A stretch of 64,000 nucleotides of DNA from Sphingobacteriaceae bacterium DW12 (lineage in GTDB: Bacteria; Bacteroidota; Bacteroidia; Sphingobacteriales; Sphingobacteriaceae). Positions 6,975-16,110 of this stretch are shown piece after piece. A program made the translations under genes and the position numbers. The notes under the pieces are model-generated. The model saw only the letters and a list, made by a program, of their open reading frames with translations. It ran no database searches and was not told the origin of the DNA. Each line of letters starts with the position of its first letter. Positions within the stretch are counted from its first letter, which is position 1. Location of the stretch: positions 620,001 through 684,000 of the forward strand of contig JROE01000004.1 of NCBI GenBank assembly GCA_000783305.1, in the 5' to 3' direction.

Positions 6975-8177
6975 TTAGTTTAATTTAGCAATTGCAGTAA
7001 TGGTACCACCTTCTACTCGTAAACCTTGTGTCGCTGTAGCTGTAGCTGCATCAATTTTGTAGACATAGCTTGTGCCCTCTTTTAGGGTAAAACCAACATA
7101 ACCTACACCATTTCGTTTTGTATAATTGGTTGAAGTAACGCTATTTATATCACTCGATTTGGGTAGGCCTGTCACTTTTTTAAAGCTCTTATTGTAAACA
7201 TTCACCACCCCAAAATTGTATTTGTCTGTCGCGTTTGTTGAGGTCATCAATACCAAAAAGTTTCCTTGGCCAACATACAGCCAATTGCCCATTTTGTAAC
7301 CTCCCGACAATTCTTCAAAGTTTAAGTAGTAGCTAAGGTCATATTCTGTCGTTCCTTTGTTAATGCGTACTATTGCCGATGGTTTCTTACTGCTTACCTT
7401 CCCTCCTGTAGTTGCTGAAGCAGGTGAAAAAGCATATAAGTCCCCTTTTTCATCGACAGCAGTCCCATCCAAGAAATAGGCACCGATATAACTTGTGCGA
7501 TCATCTTTGATTACTTTTTCGAGTTCCATTTTTGGATATGAATATACCGCAATCCAAGAACTGTCTGGATAGGCCGTATCAAAGGCTCCTCCACAACATC
7601 CTTTTATGGACATATATGGAGCGAATACCTTATCACCGAACTGTCTAATCCACGTAAAGTGTGCCAGCTCGCCGTTATTGGAAGGTGTCTGGTTGTTTAT
7701 AGCGCCTTCGTCGGTAATGAGTAGACTATTGGTATTCACGATATAAAAATTGGATAGTTTATTCGTGATGCTCCTTGACATTTTCATTAATAAAATGTCA
7801 TCATTAACGGGTGCAAATGCCTGTACGGTTTCCGATTGAAAATCTGAAACTTTATTTAAACTTCCGTTCGTAATTTCGTAGGTCGTGACGGCCCCAGGAT
7901 TTCCCTGTCCGTACAACATCGAGAAGAATTTATTATTTGCCGTCATATAATACCGATAAGTACCATCTTGCTCGACCCCATGCCCTCTTGTAGTAACAGA
8001 CCCCTCTTCTAGACTAGCTGCTGTCAGTAAGTAATCCGCTACGCCTGTTGAGGCAATGGGAGAGACCGCGACAATGTAGTCTCCATAGTTCGCAGGTCCA
8101 ACATCATCCTTCTTGCATGATGCAAATGCAGACACAGCAACCATTGCAATTAGCATTTTTTTGATATTCGTTTTCAT
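6975..8177 (-). CDS. DUF4374-like surface lipoprotein, probable siderophore-binding partner of the receptor
   Basis: A 400-residue lipoprotein: signal peptide with lipobox FASCKKD, acylated cysteine C21. The rest is a repetitive beta-strand protein, likely a propeller (repeated YxV..P..... blades; GNWLYVGQGNFLVLMTS near residue 300), typical of the DUF4374 family. In Bacteroides, lipoproteins of this type sit beside a TonB receptor and bind foreign siderophores (Xus system). Here it lies 128 bases downstream of a TonB receptor and ahead of a terminator. Function is by analogy; no PepSY-type inner-membrane reductase (third Xus gene) lies beside it. Confidence 0.75.
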   Translation of the reverse strand: MKTNIKKMLIAMVAVSAFASCKKDDVGPANYGDYIVAVSPIASTGVADYLLTAASLEEGSVTTRGHGVEQDGTYRYYMTANNKFFSMLYGQGNPGAVTTYEITNGSLNKVSDFQSETVQAFAPVNDDILLMKMSRSITNKLSNFYIVNTNSLLITDEGAINNQTPSNNGELAHFTWIRQFGDKVFAPYMSIKGCCGGAFDTAYPDSSWIAVYSYPKMELEKVIKDDRTSYIGAYFLDGTAVDEKGDLYAFSPASATTGGKVSSKKPSAIVRINKGTTEYDLSYYLNFEELSGGYKMGNWLYVGQGNFLVLMTSTNATDKYNFGVVNVYNKSFKKVTGLPKSSDINSVTSTNYTKRNGVGYVGFTLKEGTSYVYKIDAATATATQGLRVEGGTITAIAKLN

Positions 8178-8305
8178 CCGTATAAATTATTTCATGAACC
8201 GCCCACGGGCGAATCGGTTTTTTCAATGTGATGAAGCTATCTGATTATTAATTCCTTTGTGTGATCCGCTAGTTGGCAAATCATGATAGTCTCACCGAAT
8301 TACTA

Positions 8306-10621
8306 CTATTTATTTATAAAATATCGCAGGTTAACATAGAATGCTCTGCCTGGCTTTTGTAAGCTAAAATTATCGTAAACCTTTGCATTGGTGACGTTTT
8401 TAGCTTCAAGGCCAATATTATAGCGGCTATCAGCCAAACTATACACGACATTGAAATCATGTGTAAACTGTTTTGGCACATACAATTTCTGTCCGCCTCT
8501 GCTTGGCCAATACAGATAAAACTCATGTACATATACCAAATTATATCCCGCATTCAGGGTGTTGCCTTTACTCATGAAGTCTTTGAAAATAACAGATGCA
8601 TCTGCATGGCCAAAAAGGTATGGAATATTTGGCATTTGGTCATTATACAATGGGCTAATATTTGAGTAATTAGGTTCGTATTTCTGCTTGTTCTGCAAAT
8701 ATTGATAAGTAATCGAACCTCCGAATGTCAACCAGTTCTTGTAAGAGTAACGTGCGTCTGCATCAGCACCCCAGGTTTCAACCCCTTCTCTGTTATCGGC
8801 AACAAGCTTTGATTGATTGTTGTTCAAACGATTGTAGACAAAGTCGCTTGCATAGCGATAGATTAAATTGGCCCCTACAACAAAACGGTGGTCTTCTTGT
8901 GCCGCAAAATTGTAGCTGGCTCCTAGATTCACATTGTGACTACTCTCCGGCTTCAACTTTGCATTAGCTTCCTGATTTTCGACATCTCCAAACATTTCAT
9001 ACGGTGTAGGCATACGATTTGTCCGTTCATAAGATGCTTTTACCTGTAAATTGGGCTTCACGTAATAGGCGGAGGCTAAACCATAGCCAAATCTATTATG
9101 TGTGGTATCTTGTGTGCCGCTCTTATTATTTTGCGTGATAAACTTACCAAAAACAGTCGTTGTCCAGACATCTTGAATACCATAGGTGTAACCTAATCCT
9201 AGAATATTTTTATTTGTCTTTTGCGGCACTTCATACGCAGCATTCGTTGGATTCAATTCGTCTTTACCTTTGCGGTCGAATGTAGAAAAGACATTGCTCA
9301 ATGCGACGGAATGGTGCTCACCCATTCTATAGTTCAGATTGGCGGTTGCAAGTCCTTCATTATTTTTATAAATATACCGTTGTCTAGCACGTTCGCCATT
9401 AGTTCCATTTGGCTTCGAAGTACCATACCAGTCATAGCGTACATTGACGGTGTCGATATTTTGCTCTTTACCCAAATTGTAATTAGCATTGACAATCAGG
9501 TCCAAACCCTTTACGATGTCCGTTTTTCTATATTTTAAGGTAGGCATTACCGTCGAACCACGACGGTGCCATTGTCCAAAAACAGAACGCATTCGAGCTC
9601 CTGTCTGAATTTCCTTATAATTTTGTCCCAAAATAACGCCTAACAATAAGCGGTCAGCAAAACTTTTGTCTACAAATCCCACTTGAGCAATAACGGATTC
9701 ATTATGATATTTATCATGGAAGCGTTCGACAACAGCATTTTTTTCATAAGCACCGGTGTAGATATCTGCCGCTTCAACGGTCACCTTATAATTATTGTCC
9801 GAATAGTTCTGAAAAGCATTCAGCTGGAATGTAAGGCCGCTTTTAGATGTAGCTGCAGCATTTATAACCGTGCGATGTGTATTGAATGATCCGTAACTAT
9901 AAGATGCATCTACAAAGTTGCGAAAACGGTCAGCGGTCACAATATTGATCGCCCCTCCTAATGCATCTGAACCCAACCACATAGGCACCACACCTTTGTA
10001 CACCTCTATCCGGTCTGCAATATTGATTGGAATATTATTGATCTGGAAAGAAGACCCAAAGTTGTCCATAGGAATTCCGTCTACGAAGTAGCGCACATGC
10101 TCTCCTGAAAAGCCATTGAGAGACAGGTTAAAATTCGAACCGACACCTCCTGATTCACGAACGCGTACACCTGCAACTTTGTCCAATGCTCCTGATATAT
10201 CCAGCGTGGTATTATACAGTTTCGTCGCGTCAATTGCTGTCACATTATACGCTTGGCGATTGACTTCCTGAACTTTGGTGATTCCCAAAACCTCTACCTC
10301 ATCGATGGTCCTATTTGATTTTTGTAAGGTGAAATTCTGAGTATTGACGATCCCGGGAGTTAGCCCTATATTTTTTGTAATTGCTTGCGCTCCAATTGAT
10401 GTTATCTGTATACTTACATTTTTTTGCTTGATATTCCTGACTTCAAACCCACCCTTATTATCCGAAATAGTCTTTTGGCCATCGACGTTGATAGTGGCTC
10501 CTGGTAAAGGTTGGTCTTCTAAATACACCATCCCTTTGAGTATAGTTGATTGTTGCTGCGCAAAACTTGATATTCCGCTGCACAGAAAGGCAAGTAATGC
10601 CCAAATTTTTATCTGTTGCAT
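8306..10621 (-). CDS. TonB-dependent outer-membrane receptor, probably ferric siderophore
   Basis: 771 residues. A signal peptide (cleavage near SSFAQQQ) is followed by a carboxypeptidase-D-like beta domain (TILKGMVYLEDQPLPGATI), a TonB plug (VAGVRVRESGGVGSNFNLSLNG, then VDGIPMDNFG and EVYKGVVPMWLGSDALGGAINIVT) and a 22-strand barrel ending in YFINK. It energises uptake across the outer membrane through TonB. Substrate is inferred from the downstream DUF4374 lipoprotein. The leader upstream is long, with two TCTAAATA repeats around a -7 box. Architecture is certain, ligand is not. Confidence 0.9.
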   Translation of the reverse strand: MQQIKIWALLAFLCSGISSFAQQQSTILKGMVYLEDQPLPGATINVDGQKTISDNKGGFEVRNIKQKNVSIQITSIGAQAITKNIGLTPGIVNTQNFTLQKSNRTIDEVEVLGITKVQEVNRQAYNVTAIDATKLYNTTLDISGALDKVAGVRVRESGGVGSNFNLSLNGFSGEHVRYFVDGIPMDNFGSSFQINNIPINIADRIEVYKGVVPMWLGSDALGGAINIVTADRFRNFVDASYSYGSFNTHRTVINAAATSKSGLTFQLNAFQNYSDNNYKVTVEAADIYTGAYEKNAVVERFHDKYHNESVIAQVGFVDKSFADRLLLGVILGQNYKEIQTGARMRSVFGQWHRRGSTVMPTLKYRKTDIVKGLDLIVNANYNLGKEQNIDTVNVRYDWYGTSKPNGTNGERARQRYIYKNNEGLATANLNYRMGEHHSVALSNVFSTFDRKGKDELNPTNAAYEVPQKTNKNILGLGYTYGIQDVWTTTVFGKFITQNNKSGTQDTTHNRFGYGLASAYYVKPNLQVKASYERTNRMPTPYEMFGDVENQEANAKLKPESSHNVNLGASYNFAAQEDHRFVVGANLIYRYASDFVYNRLNNNQSKLVADNREGVETWGADADARYSYKNWLTFGGSITYQYLQNKQKYEPNYSNISPLYNDQMPNIPYLFGHADASVIFKDFMSKGNTLNAGYNLVYVHEFYLYWPSRGGQKLYVPKQFTHDFNVVYSLADSRYNIGLEAKNVTNAKVYDNFSLQKPGRAFYVNLRYFINK

Positions 10622-11381
10622 TTTTCTATTTTTACGTTAGAAAAGACATACGTAGTGTATGTAAGGTTGATTTAGTTATGTGGATGTTATTTGTGTACCA
10701 TCTAATCCCTGCTGATGGTATCATTTGTTCGCTTCACCACTGGATGTAGATTGGTCTCTTTTCGTAAACTTGTATAAGCTTAATCTTATCTCTTGTGGCG
10801 AGTTGTTGATAAGTAAGTATGTTTATGGCATAGTTTTCTTTCCAAATAAATTTAAAATTTTGCTTTTATGCTGCCTATTTCCATCCGTTCTGTCCAAAAT
10901 TTCAGTTCTCACTCATATGTACCTGACATAAGTTTCTATTCTCTACGTGTGAGTTTGACATCAGCCAGTAGATACCTCAATAGGGTTGACAAACACATGT
11001 TTATACGTAATCCTTAACCAAAAACACAGGGCTTAAGCGCTTCAAAGCTCAGTTGTTTTATTTAGACTAATTACAAACAATGAGGCAAATATAGAAGATT
11101 ATCTATTTAGATTCCCTAAAAAATTGAAAAAAGATGTGTATTTTTTTGAAACGTATAGCTCGTTGCTGAAATTATGCCGCTGAGGAAGGTTGCTATTTAT
11201 GCGGCTAAACATAGCAATGTAGGGTAATAAAATTGGCTCAAATCGAATTCTATTCGACTCTTATTTTATAAGCAGCTCTATAACGAAAGGTTGCAATTAC
11301 ACAAATAGCACCTATTGCCAGCTATGGGACTAGGTTTTCTGTATTGACACAAGTAGGGAAGTCGAAACCGAAAGAAGGTTT
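10622..11381 (-). promoter_or_regulatory. Long 5' region of the TonB receptor, with paired TCTAAATA boxes
   Basis: 760 bases without a credible gene. On the minus strand TATATTTG (11086-11093) matches a -7 box. Two direct copies of TCTAAATA flank it, at 11104-11111 and 11059-11066; the second is inside TTAGACTAA (11062-11070), a 9-base dyad. If this is the promoter, the receptor mRNA has a leader of about 455 bases. The boxes are good candidates for an iron- or metal-responsive operator; the regulator is unknown. I see no recognisable riboswitch. Confidence 0.45.
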
Positions 11382-12545
11382 CTATTCGTTCTCTTTCAAT
11401 ATTCGTAAAAAGTTGACGCCCATTATCTTGGTCACATCCTCCTTACTATAACCTCGGTTGAGCAACGCTTCGGTCAAAAGTGGAAATTTACTGACGTCTT
11501 CCAATTCCCGCGGAGGTGATTCAATCCCATCATAGTCAGATCCTATAGCGACATGATCTATCCCCACCTTGCTCACCAAATAGTCAATATGCTCCAAGAG
11601 CTTAGACATAGGTGCATTGGCTTCGTGTTGTCTTTTTTGCGAAAGCTTTTCATACTGTCTTGTTGGTGACAGTGTGTAGTCCCCCTTCTTACCATACTGC
11701 TCGCGATATAGTCTTTTTACTCGATCGTTGTATGTTGGATCCAAAAATCCAGAATAAAAATTAACCCCAATCACCCCGCCATTCTTTTTTAAAGCCGCAA
11801 GTTGCTCATCCTTCAAATTACGAGAATGCGGCATCAAAGCATAGGCATTACTATGTGACACCAAAATAGGCTTGGTAGAGGTCTCCAGAACATCGTAAAA
11901 CGTCCGTTCGCCTCCATGTGATAGATCCACCATCATACCTAGTTCGTTCATTTTACGAATAATCTCCTTTCCATGGTCGCTCAGCCCTTTTCCTTTATCA
12001 CTGGCAGTTTTGACTTCAATAGCTGCTGCCGTAGCCCAAGACAGATTATAATTCCAGGTCAATGTCAAGTACCGTGCTCCTCTGTCGTAAAGTTTTTCCA
12101 GATTGGTGATACTATTCTCGATCATATTGCCCCCTTCCACACCAATTAGCGCTACCATCTTCCCTTTACTTAAGATACGATGGATATCAGCACTGGTTTT
12201 AGCAAGCTCGATACGATTCGAATTTTTCTCAATCATCCGTTCGAGAGCATCAATCTGATCATTAGCATGTTTAAAGGCTCCCTTTTTCCACTTTTTGTCA
12301 TCCGACCATACCGCAAACACCTGCACATCTACGCCCCCTTCTATTAGCCTCGGCAGATCGGTATGCCCTGTTGAAAGTCTACGACCAATATCTTTTCCTT
12401 TAAAAATAGATTCATAGATGACATCATTGTGCCCGTCGACAACAATTAGGTCCTGATGGAATTTTCTATAGTCCTGTGCTTGGGCAGGCCGTGAGATCGG
12501 AATAGCAAACAAGAGCAACAATATACTATATATTGATTTATTCAT
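11382..12545 (-). CDS. Secreted membrane dipeptidase (renal dipeptidase, peptidase M19)
   Basis: 387 residues with a signal peptide (IPISRPAQAQD). M19 features: metal-binding VVDGHNDVIYE near residue 35, LIGVEGG, MVDLSHGGERTF and ILVSHSNAY mid-protein, and DHVAIGSDYDG near residue 335. M19 enzymes are zinc dipeptidases that accept dipeptides, often with D-residues. The gene is 2 bases downstream of a beta-lactamase-fold protein in the same operon, which suggests a joint role on cell-wall-derived peptides. Activity is confident; physiological substrate is inferred. Confidence 0.93.
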   Translation of the reverse strand: MNKSIYSILLLLFAIPISRPAQAQDYRKFHQDLIVVDGHNDVIYESIFKGKDIGRRLSTGHTDLPRLIEGGVDVQVFAVWSDDKKWKKGAFKHANDQIDALERMIEKNSNRIELAKTSADIHRILSKGKMVALIGVEGGNMIENSITNLEKLYDRGARYLTLTWNYNLSWATAAAIEVKTASDKGKGLSDHGKEIIRKMNELGMMVDLSHGGERTFYDVLETSTKPILVSHSNAYALMPHSRNLKDEQLAALKKNGGVIGVNFYSGFLDPTYNDRVKRLYREQYGKKGDYTLSPTRQYEKLSQKRQHEANAPMSKLLEHIDYLVSKVGIDHVAIGSDYDGIESPPRELEDVSKFPLLTEALLNRGYSKEDVTKIMGVNFLRILKENE

Positions 12546-12547
12546 GG

Positions 12548-14311
12548 TTAGTGCTTTTTAGACTCTGCGATAGTTTCATAGATTGCCTCTTGAATACGAC
12601 TGCGTATATTCAAATCATACAATTTATTCGAAACCTGTGGGTGTACCCGATTGGACAGAAAGATATAGATGAGCTGATTCTCCGGATCGATCCAAATACA
12701 AGTGCCGGTGTAACCAGTATGCCCATACACGGATGCACTTACAAATTTGGAGGGGTATTCCTTTTTAAGATCCGGATCGCTACGATCAAAGCCCAATCCT
12801 CTCCGGCTAGTCTTCGATTGCTTAGAAGTAAAGAGATCTACAGTCTCTGGTTTAAAGTAGCGCGCCCCTCCATATTCTCCACGGTTGAGCAACAACTGCG
12901 CATATATCGCCAAGTCATTGGCCGTGGCAAATAGTCCCGCGTGGCCGGCTACGCCACCCGCCATTGCCGCTCCTTGATCATGTACATAACCTTGTAAGAG
13001 CACTTTCCGAAATGACGTATCATCTTCTGTGGGGATGATGCGATTTTTATCAAAGCGATCACGAGGGAGATATCCAGCAGTTTTCATTCCCAGCGGTCTG
13101 TAAAAATTCCTTTGTACATATTCCTCCATCGGAATCCCAGTTTGGTGCTCGGATACCTCTTTCATGACATACATACTGATATCACTGTATACATAATTCC
13201 CAATTGGCTTCACTGGCGAACTGAGCATTTCCGGCCACATGACATCCCGATAATAATGATTGAGAATATAACAGCTGTCAGCAACTTTGACGCTATGGCT
13301 GGCAGAGTATGTGCGTTGTACATCCCCTGCTTTCAAATGTCTATAAAAAGGTATATAAGGCGTGAATCCTGCTTCATGAAGCATCACACTACGCAATGGG
13401 ATATCTTTTTTGTCGGTCTGCTGTGCTTGATATAGGTAGTGACCAATAGTACTATCCAAATCAATAATATGTTCTTCCGTCAGTCTCATGATGACAGGAG
13501 TAGTCCCCGCGATCTTACTGATAGAAGCTAGGTCAAAAATATTTCCAATCTCAGTGGGCTGTTCGCGCGTATAAGTATGATATCCATATCCCTTCTCTAA
13601 GATTACCTGCCCATCCTTGACGACCATCACCACTGCTCCGGGAGTAGCCATTCCGGATATGGCCTCGGCAGCAATGGCATCTATCTTTTTAGACATTTTA
13701 TTGATGTTAAGCGAACTCCCTTGCCCACCAGCGTATTGAAGCCTTGTTTGATTGGTATTATACCCCGCCCCTTTAGCATAGTAGAAGCTATAGTTCTTCT
13801 CCAATTTGGCTGTGCTTGCAAGTCCTCCGAATAGGGTCATAGCTGCGTTCTTTTGCGATTGCGTATCTGTATGTTCTCCAAAAATAATAGGAGACCCAAA
13901 ATTATTTAGCTTGGACAGCCCTTGCCCATTTCCGAATAAGACCAAGATTACCTTTTTATTGTTTTTACGGACCTGCATCAATTGATGAATCAAGGGGTCG
14001 GTCAAATCAGCCTCGGTCAAAGCAACAACAACTGTATTCGCGTACTTGGCACTTTCATCTACCCTGTCTAGATTTTTCACTTCAAAATCCGCATATCGAC
14101 GTGCCTGCGACACAAAGTCGCCCAGCTTGCCCAAATCGGCAGTGAGAAATACAAACTGATAGTCATCCAGCTTACCAAGAGGTACTATATCTTGTTGATT
14201 ATTGAGTAGTACGGTATTGTTTACAATTGCTTGTTTATATTGCCCATGCGCATGTAGTATTGTCAACATACTGCATGCTGCCATCAATAATCTTAACGGT
14301 CGGATATTCAT
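12548..14311 (-). CDS. Fusion of GH3 C-terminal domain and class-C beta-lactamase-like serine hydrolase
   Basis: 587 residues with a signal peptide (about 1-23). Residues 25-190 resemble the C-terminal sandwich of family 3 glycosidases (NTVLLNNQQDIVPL, VILVLFGNG). Residues about 205-585 are a penicillin-binding/class-C serine hydrolase with S263-x-x-K266 (SISK), Y375-S-D and HTGYTGT replacing KTG. Related Bacteroidota proteins of about 1000 residues carry a complete GH3 NagZ-like enzyme in front; here the catalytic GH3 N-domain is absent. Likely periplasmic, acting on peptidoglycan fragments or D-amino-acid esters. Operon with the M19 dipeptidase. Confidence 0.88.
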   Translation of the reverse strand: MNIRPLRLLMAACSMLTILHAHGQYKQAIVNNTVLLNNQQDIVPLGKLDDYQFVFLTADLGKLGDFVSQARRYADFEVKNLDRVDESAKYANTVVVALTEADLTDPLIHQLMQVRKNNKKVILVLFGNGQGLSKLNNFGSPIIFGEHTDTQSQKNAAMTLFGGLASTAKLEKNYSFYYAKGAGYNTNQTRLQYAGGQGSSLNINKMSKKIDAIAAEAISGMATPGAVVMVVKDGQVILEKGYGYHTYTREQPTEIGNIFDLASISKIAGTTPVIMRLTEEHIIDLDSTIGHYLYQAQQTDKKDIPLRSVMLHEAGFTPYIPFYRHLKAGDVQRTYSASHSVKVADSCYILNHYYRDVMWPEMLSSPVKPIGNYVYSDISMYVMKEVSEHQTGIPMEEYVQRNFYRPLGMKTAGYLPRDRFDKNRIIPTEDDTSFRKVLLQGYVHDQGAAMAGGVAGHAGLFATANDLAIYAQLLLNRGEYGGARYFKPETVDLFTSKQSKTSRRGLGFDRSDPDLKKEYPSKFVSASVYGHTGYTGTCIWIDPENQLIYIFLSNRVHPQVSNKLYDLNIRSRIQEAIYETIAESKKH

Positions 14312-14461
14312 GCTTGTGCTTTATTTAGGGTTTATAGCTATAAAAGTAATCAATATATTTTTCTTTTTCATGTAAATCTTTATGTCAAATACGCAAAATA
14401 ATGCACACATTTATCATTATTTCGGAATGAGTAAGACTCGCTAGCATTAAAAAATTTTGTC

Positions 14462-14469
14462 TAAGTTTG
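14462..14469 (+). promoter_or_regulatory. -7 box of xseA
   Basis: TAAGTTTG, a perfect TAnnTTTG, ends 5 bases before the xseA ATG at 14475. The implied leader is very short. No clear TTG -33 box is seen. Confidence 0.5.
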
Positions 14470-14474
14470 AGTAA

Positions 14475-15755
14475 ATGCCGGAATTAATCGATAACAAACA
14501 CATCTTCTCGCTACTGGAAGTGACCCGTAGTATCCAAAAGACTATAGCCGATCGCTATAAGAGTCTGTATTGGATTAAAGCAGAAATGAATAAGCTCAAC
14601 CATTATTCACATTCTGGGCATTGCTACCCAGAACTCGTCGAGAAAAAGGATGGCAAAATAGTAGCGGAAATTAGATCAATACTCTGGAAGGCCGATTACA
14701 ATCGCATCAATACAAATTTTCTTAAAACAGTCCAAGAGCCCCTTCGTGAAGGGATTACGATGCTCTTTCAAGCAGCAATTTCATTTGATCCTATGTATGG
14801 GCTCAGTCTCAAAATCGTAGATATCGACCCCACATTTACTTTGGGAGAACTCGAAAAAGAGAAATTGGAAAGTATTCGAAAATTAAAAGACGAAGGGATA
14901 TATGACGCGAACAAGGCACGTCCCTTCCCGCTAGTCCCCAAACGATTGGCGATTATCTCGGTAGAGACAAGCAAAGGCCTTTCGGATTTTTACAACATCA
15001 TCAATCACAATCCGTGGGGATATAGATTCGAATGTACCCTATACCCGGCTTTGTTGCAAGGTGACAAATCTATTCCCTCCATCATCCGGCAACTCAGTAT
15101 TATTGCTGAGCATATCGAGGAATATGATGTTGTAGCCATCATTAGAGGTGGTGGTGGAGAAGTTGGCCTCTCCAGCTATAACAATTACCTATTGGCAAAA
15201 GCAGTATCCTTATTTCCAAAGCCCATCTTAACAGGCATCGGACATTCTACCAATATGACAGTAACGGAGATGGTTGCCTATAAGAGTGCCATTACGCCGA
15301 GTGAGCTTGCAGATTTTTTGATTCAAAAATTTCATAACTTTGCCATTCCATTGGACAAGGCTATCGGAAGTATACAAAATAGAAGCACTCAACTATTTGA
15401 GCAACATCGCCAAAAGCTTTCCAAACATGCTTCGGATATCAAATGGAACGCTCAACACGCCATTCAAAAGGCCAAAAATGATGTGAATGGTTTGGAGAGG
15501 GGTCTTCTGATTACGGTTCAGCAAAGTTTCAAGGAGCAACAAAATTCACTCGACCATACGGCCCGTGTATTGAGACTGGCAGATCCATTTCAACTCCTAA
15601 AGCGAGGATTTTCGATTACTAAGGTCAATGGAAAGCTTGTTACTTCTATCTCAGACATCCAATCTGGAGACACCATTCAGACGATACTTGACCAAGGTAT
15701 GATAGAGAGTACAGTAGTAGATATTAAACAACAACAACATGAAACTGAACTATAG
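14475..15755 (+). CDS. xseA: Exodeoxyribonuclease VII large subunit
   Basis: 426 residues. An N-terminal OB-fold nucleic-acid-binding domain (SLYWIKAEMNKL, then LWKADYNRI) is followed by the catalytic domain, with PKRLAIISVETSKGLSDF and the conserved AIIRGGGGEVGLSSYN, GIGHSTNMTVTEMVA and ITPSELADF motifs, then a coiled-coil tail. With XseB it degrades single-stranded DNA from either end. It overlaps xseB by 17 bases, consistent with translational coupling. Complete length. Confidence 0.96.
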   Translation: MPELIDNKHIFSLLEVTRSIQKTIADRYKSLYWIKAEMNKLNHYSHSGHCYPELVEKKDGKIVAEIRSILWKADYNRINTNFLKTVQEPLREGITMLFQAAISFDPMYGLSLKIVDIDPTFTLGELEKEKLESIRKLKDEGIYDANKARPFPLVPKRLAIISVETSKGLSDFYNIINHNPWGYRFECTLYPALLQGDKSIPSIIRQLSIIAEHIEEYDVVAIIRGGGGEVGLSSYNNYLLAKAVSLFPKPILTGIGHSTNMTVTEMVAYKSAITPSELADFLIQKFHNFAIPLDKAIGSIQNRSTQLFEQHRQKLSKHASDIKWNAQHAIQKAKNDVNGLERGLLITVQQSFKEQQNSLDHTARVLRLADPFQLLKRGFSITKVNGKLVTSISDIQSGDTIQTILDQGMIESTVVDIKQQQHETEL

Positions 15756-15963
15756 CTATACTGAAGCTTATAACGAATTACAACTAATCGTCCAAGATAT
15801 CGAATCGGGAACGACTAATATCGACGAGCTATCCGACAAAATAAAAAGAGCGGCTAGCCTTATCGAAATCTGTCGAGCTAAATTGACGGCAACCGAAGGA
15901 GAAGTCGCCAAGTTACTGGCCAATCTCGAGCCTCCTCAAGAGCAAGATACAGAAGAAGAATAA
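15739..15963 (+). CDS. xseB: Exodeoxyribonuclease VII small subunit
   Basis: 74 residues with the family pattern YTEAYNELQLIVQDIESG, IDELSDKIKRA and LTATEGEV: two antiparallel helices that wrap the XseA stalk. The start lies inside the end of xseA (17-base overlap). The acidic C-terminal tail (EQDTEEE) is typical. No terminator is visible before uvrA. Confidence 0.93.
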   Translation: MKLNYSYTEAYNELQLIVQDIESGTTNIDELSDKIKRAASLIEICRAKLTATEGEVAKLLANLEPPQEQDTEEE

Positions 15964-16048
15964 TTATACTGATACGTACGCTTATGTAAAGATATTGTTG
16001 TCAACTTACTTTCCTCCATCAGAAACCCCATTAAATAGTTTTATTCCT

Positions 16049-16056
16049 TAAATTTG
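16049..16056 (+). promoter_or_regulatory. -7 box upstream of uvrA
   Basis: TAAATTTG matches TAnnTTTG, 54 bases ahead of the chosen ATG (16111). It contains the TTG that a naive ORF call would take as the start (16054), which argues for the downstream ATG. Confidence 0.5.
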
Positions 16057-16110
16057 TTCAGCTGTTATTCAACAAGCAGACTGAATAACAGCAAGATAAG
16101 TCACCACCGC

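Noticed and set aside
10725..10931. 68-codon plus-strand frame in the receptor leader
   Set aside because: Low-complexity, cysteine/leucine-rich translation typical of AT-rich non-coding DNA, opposite to the receptor transcript.
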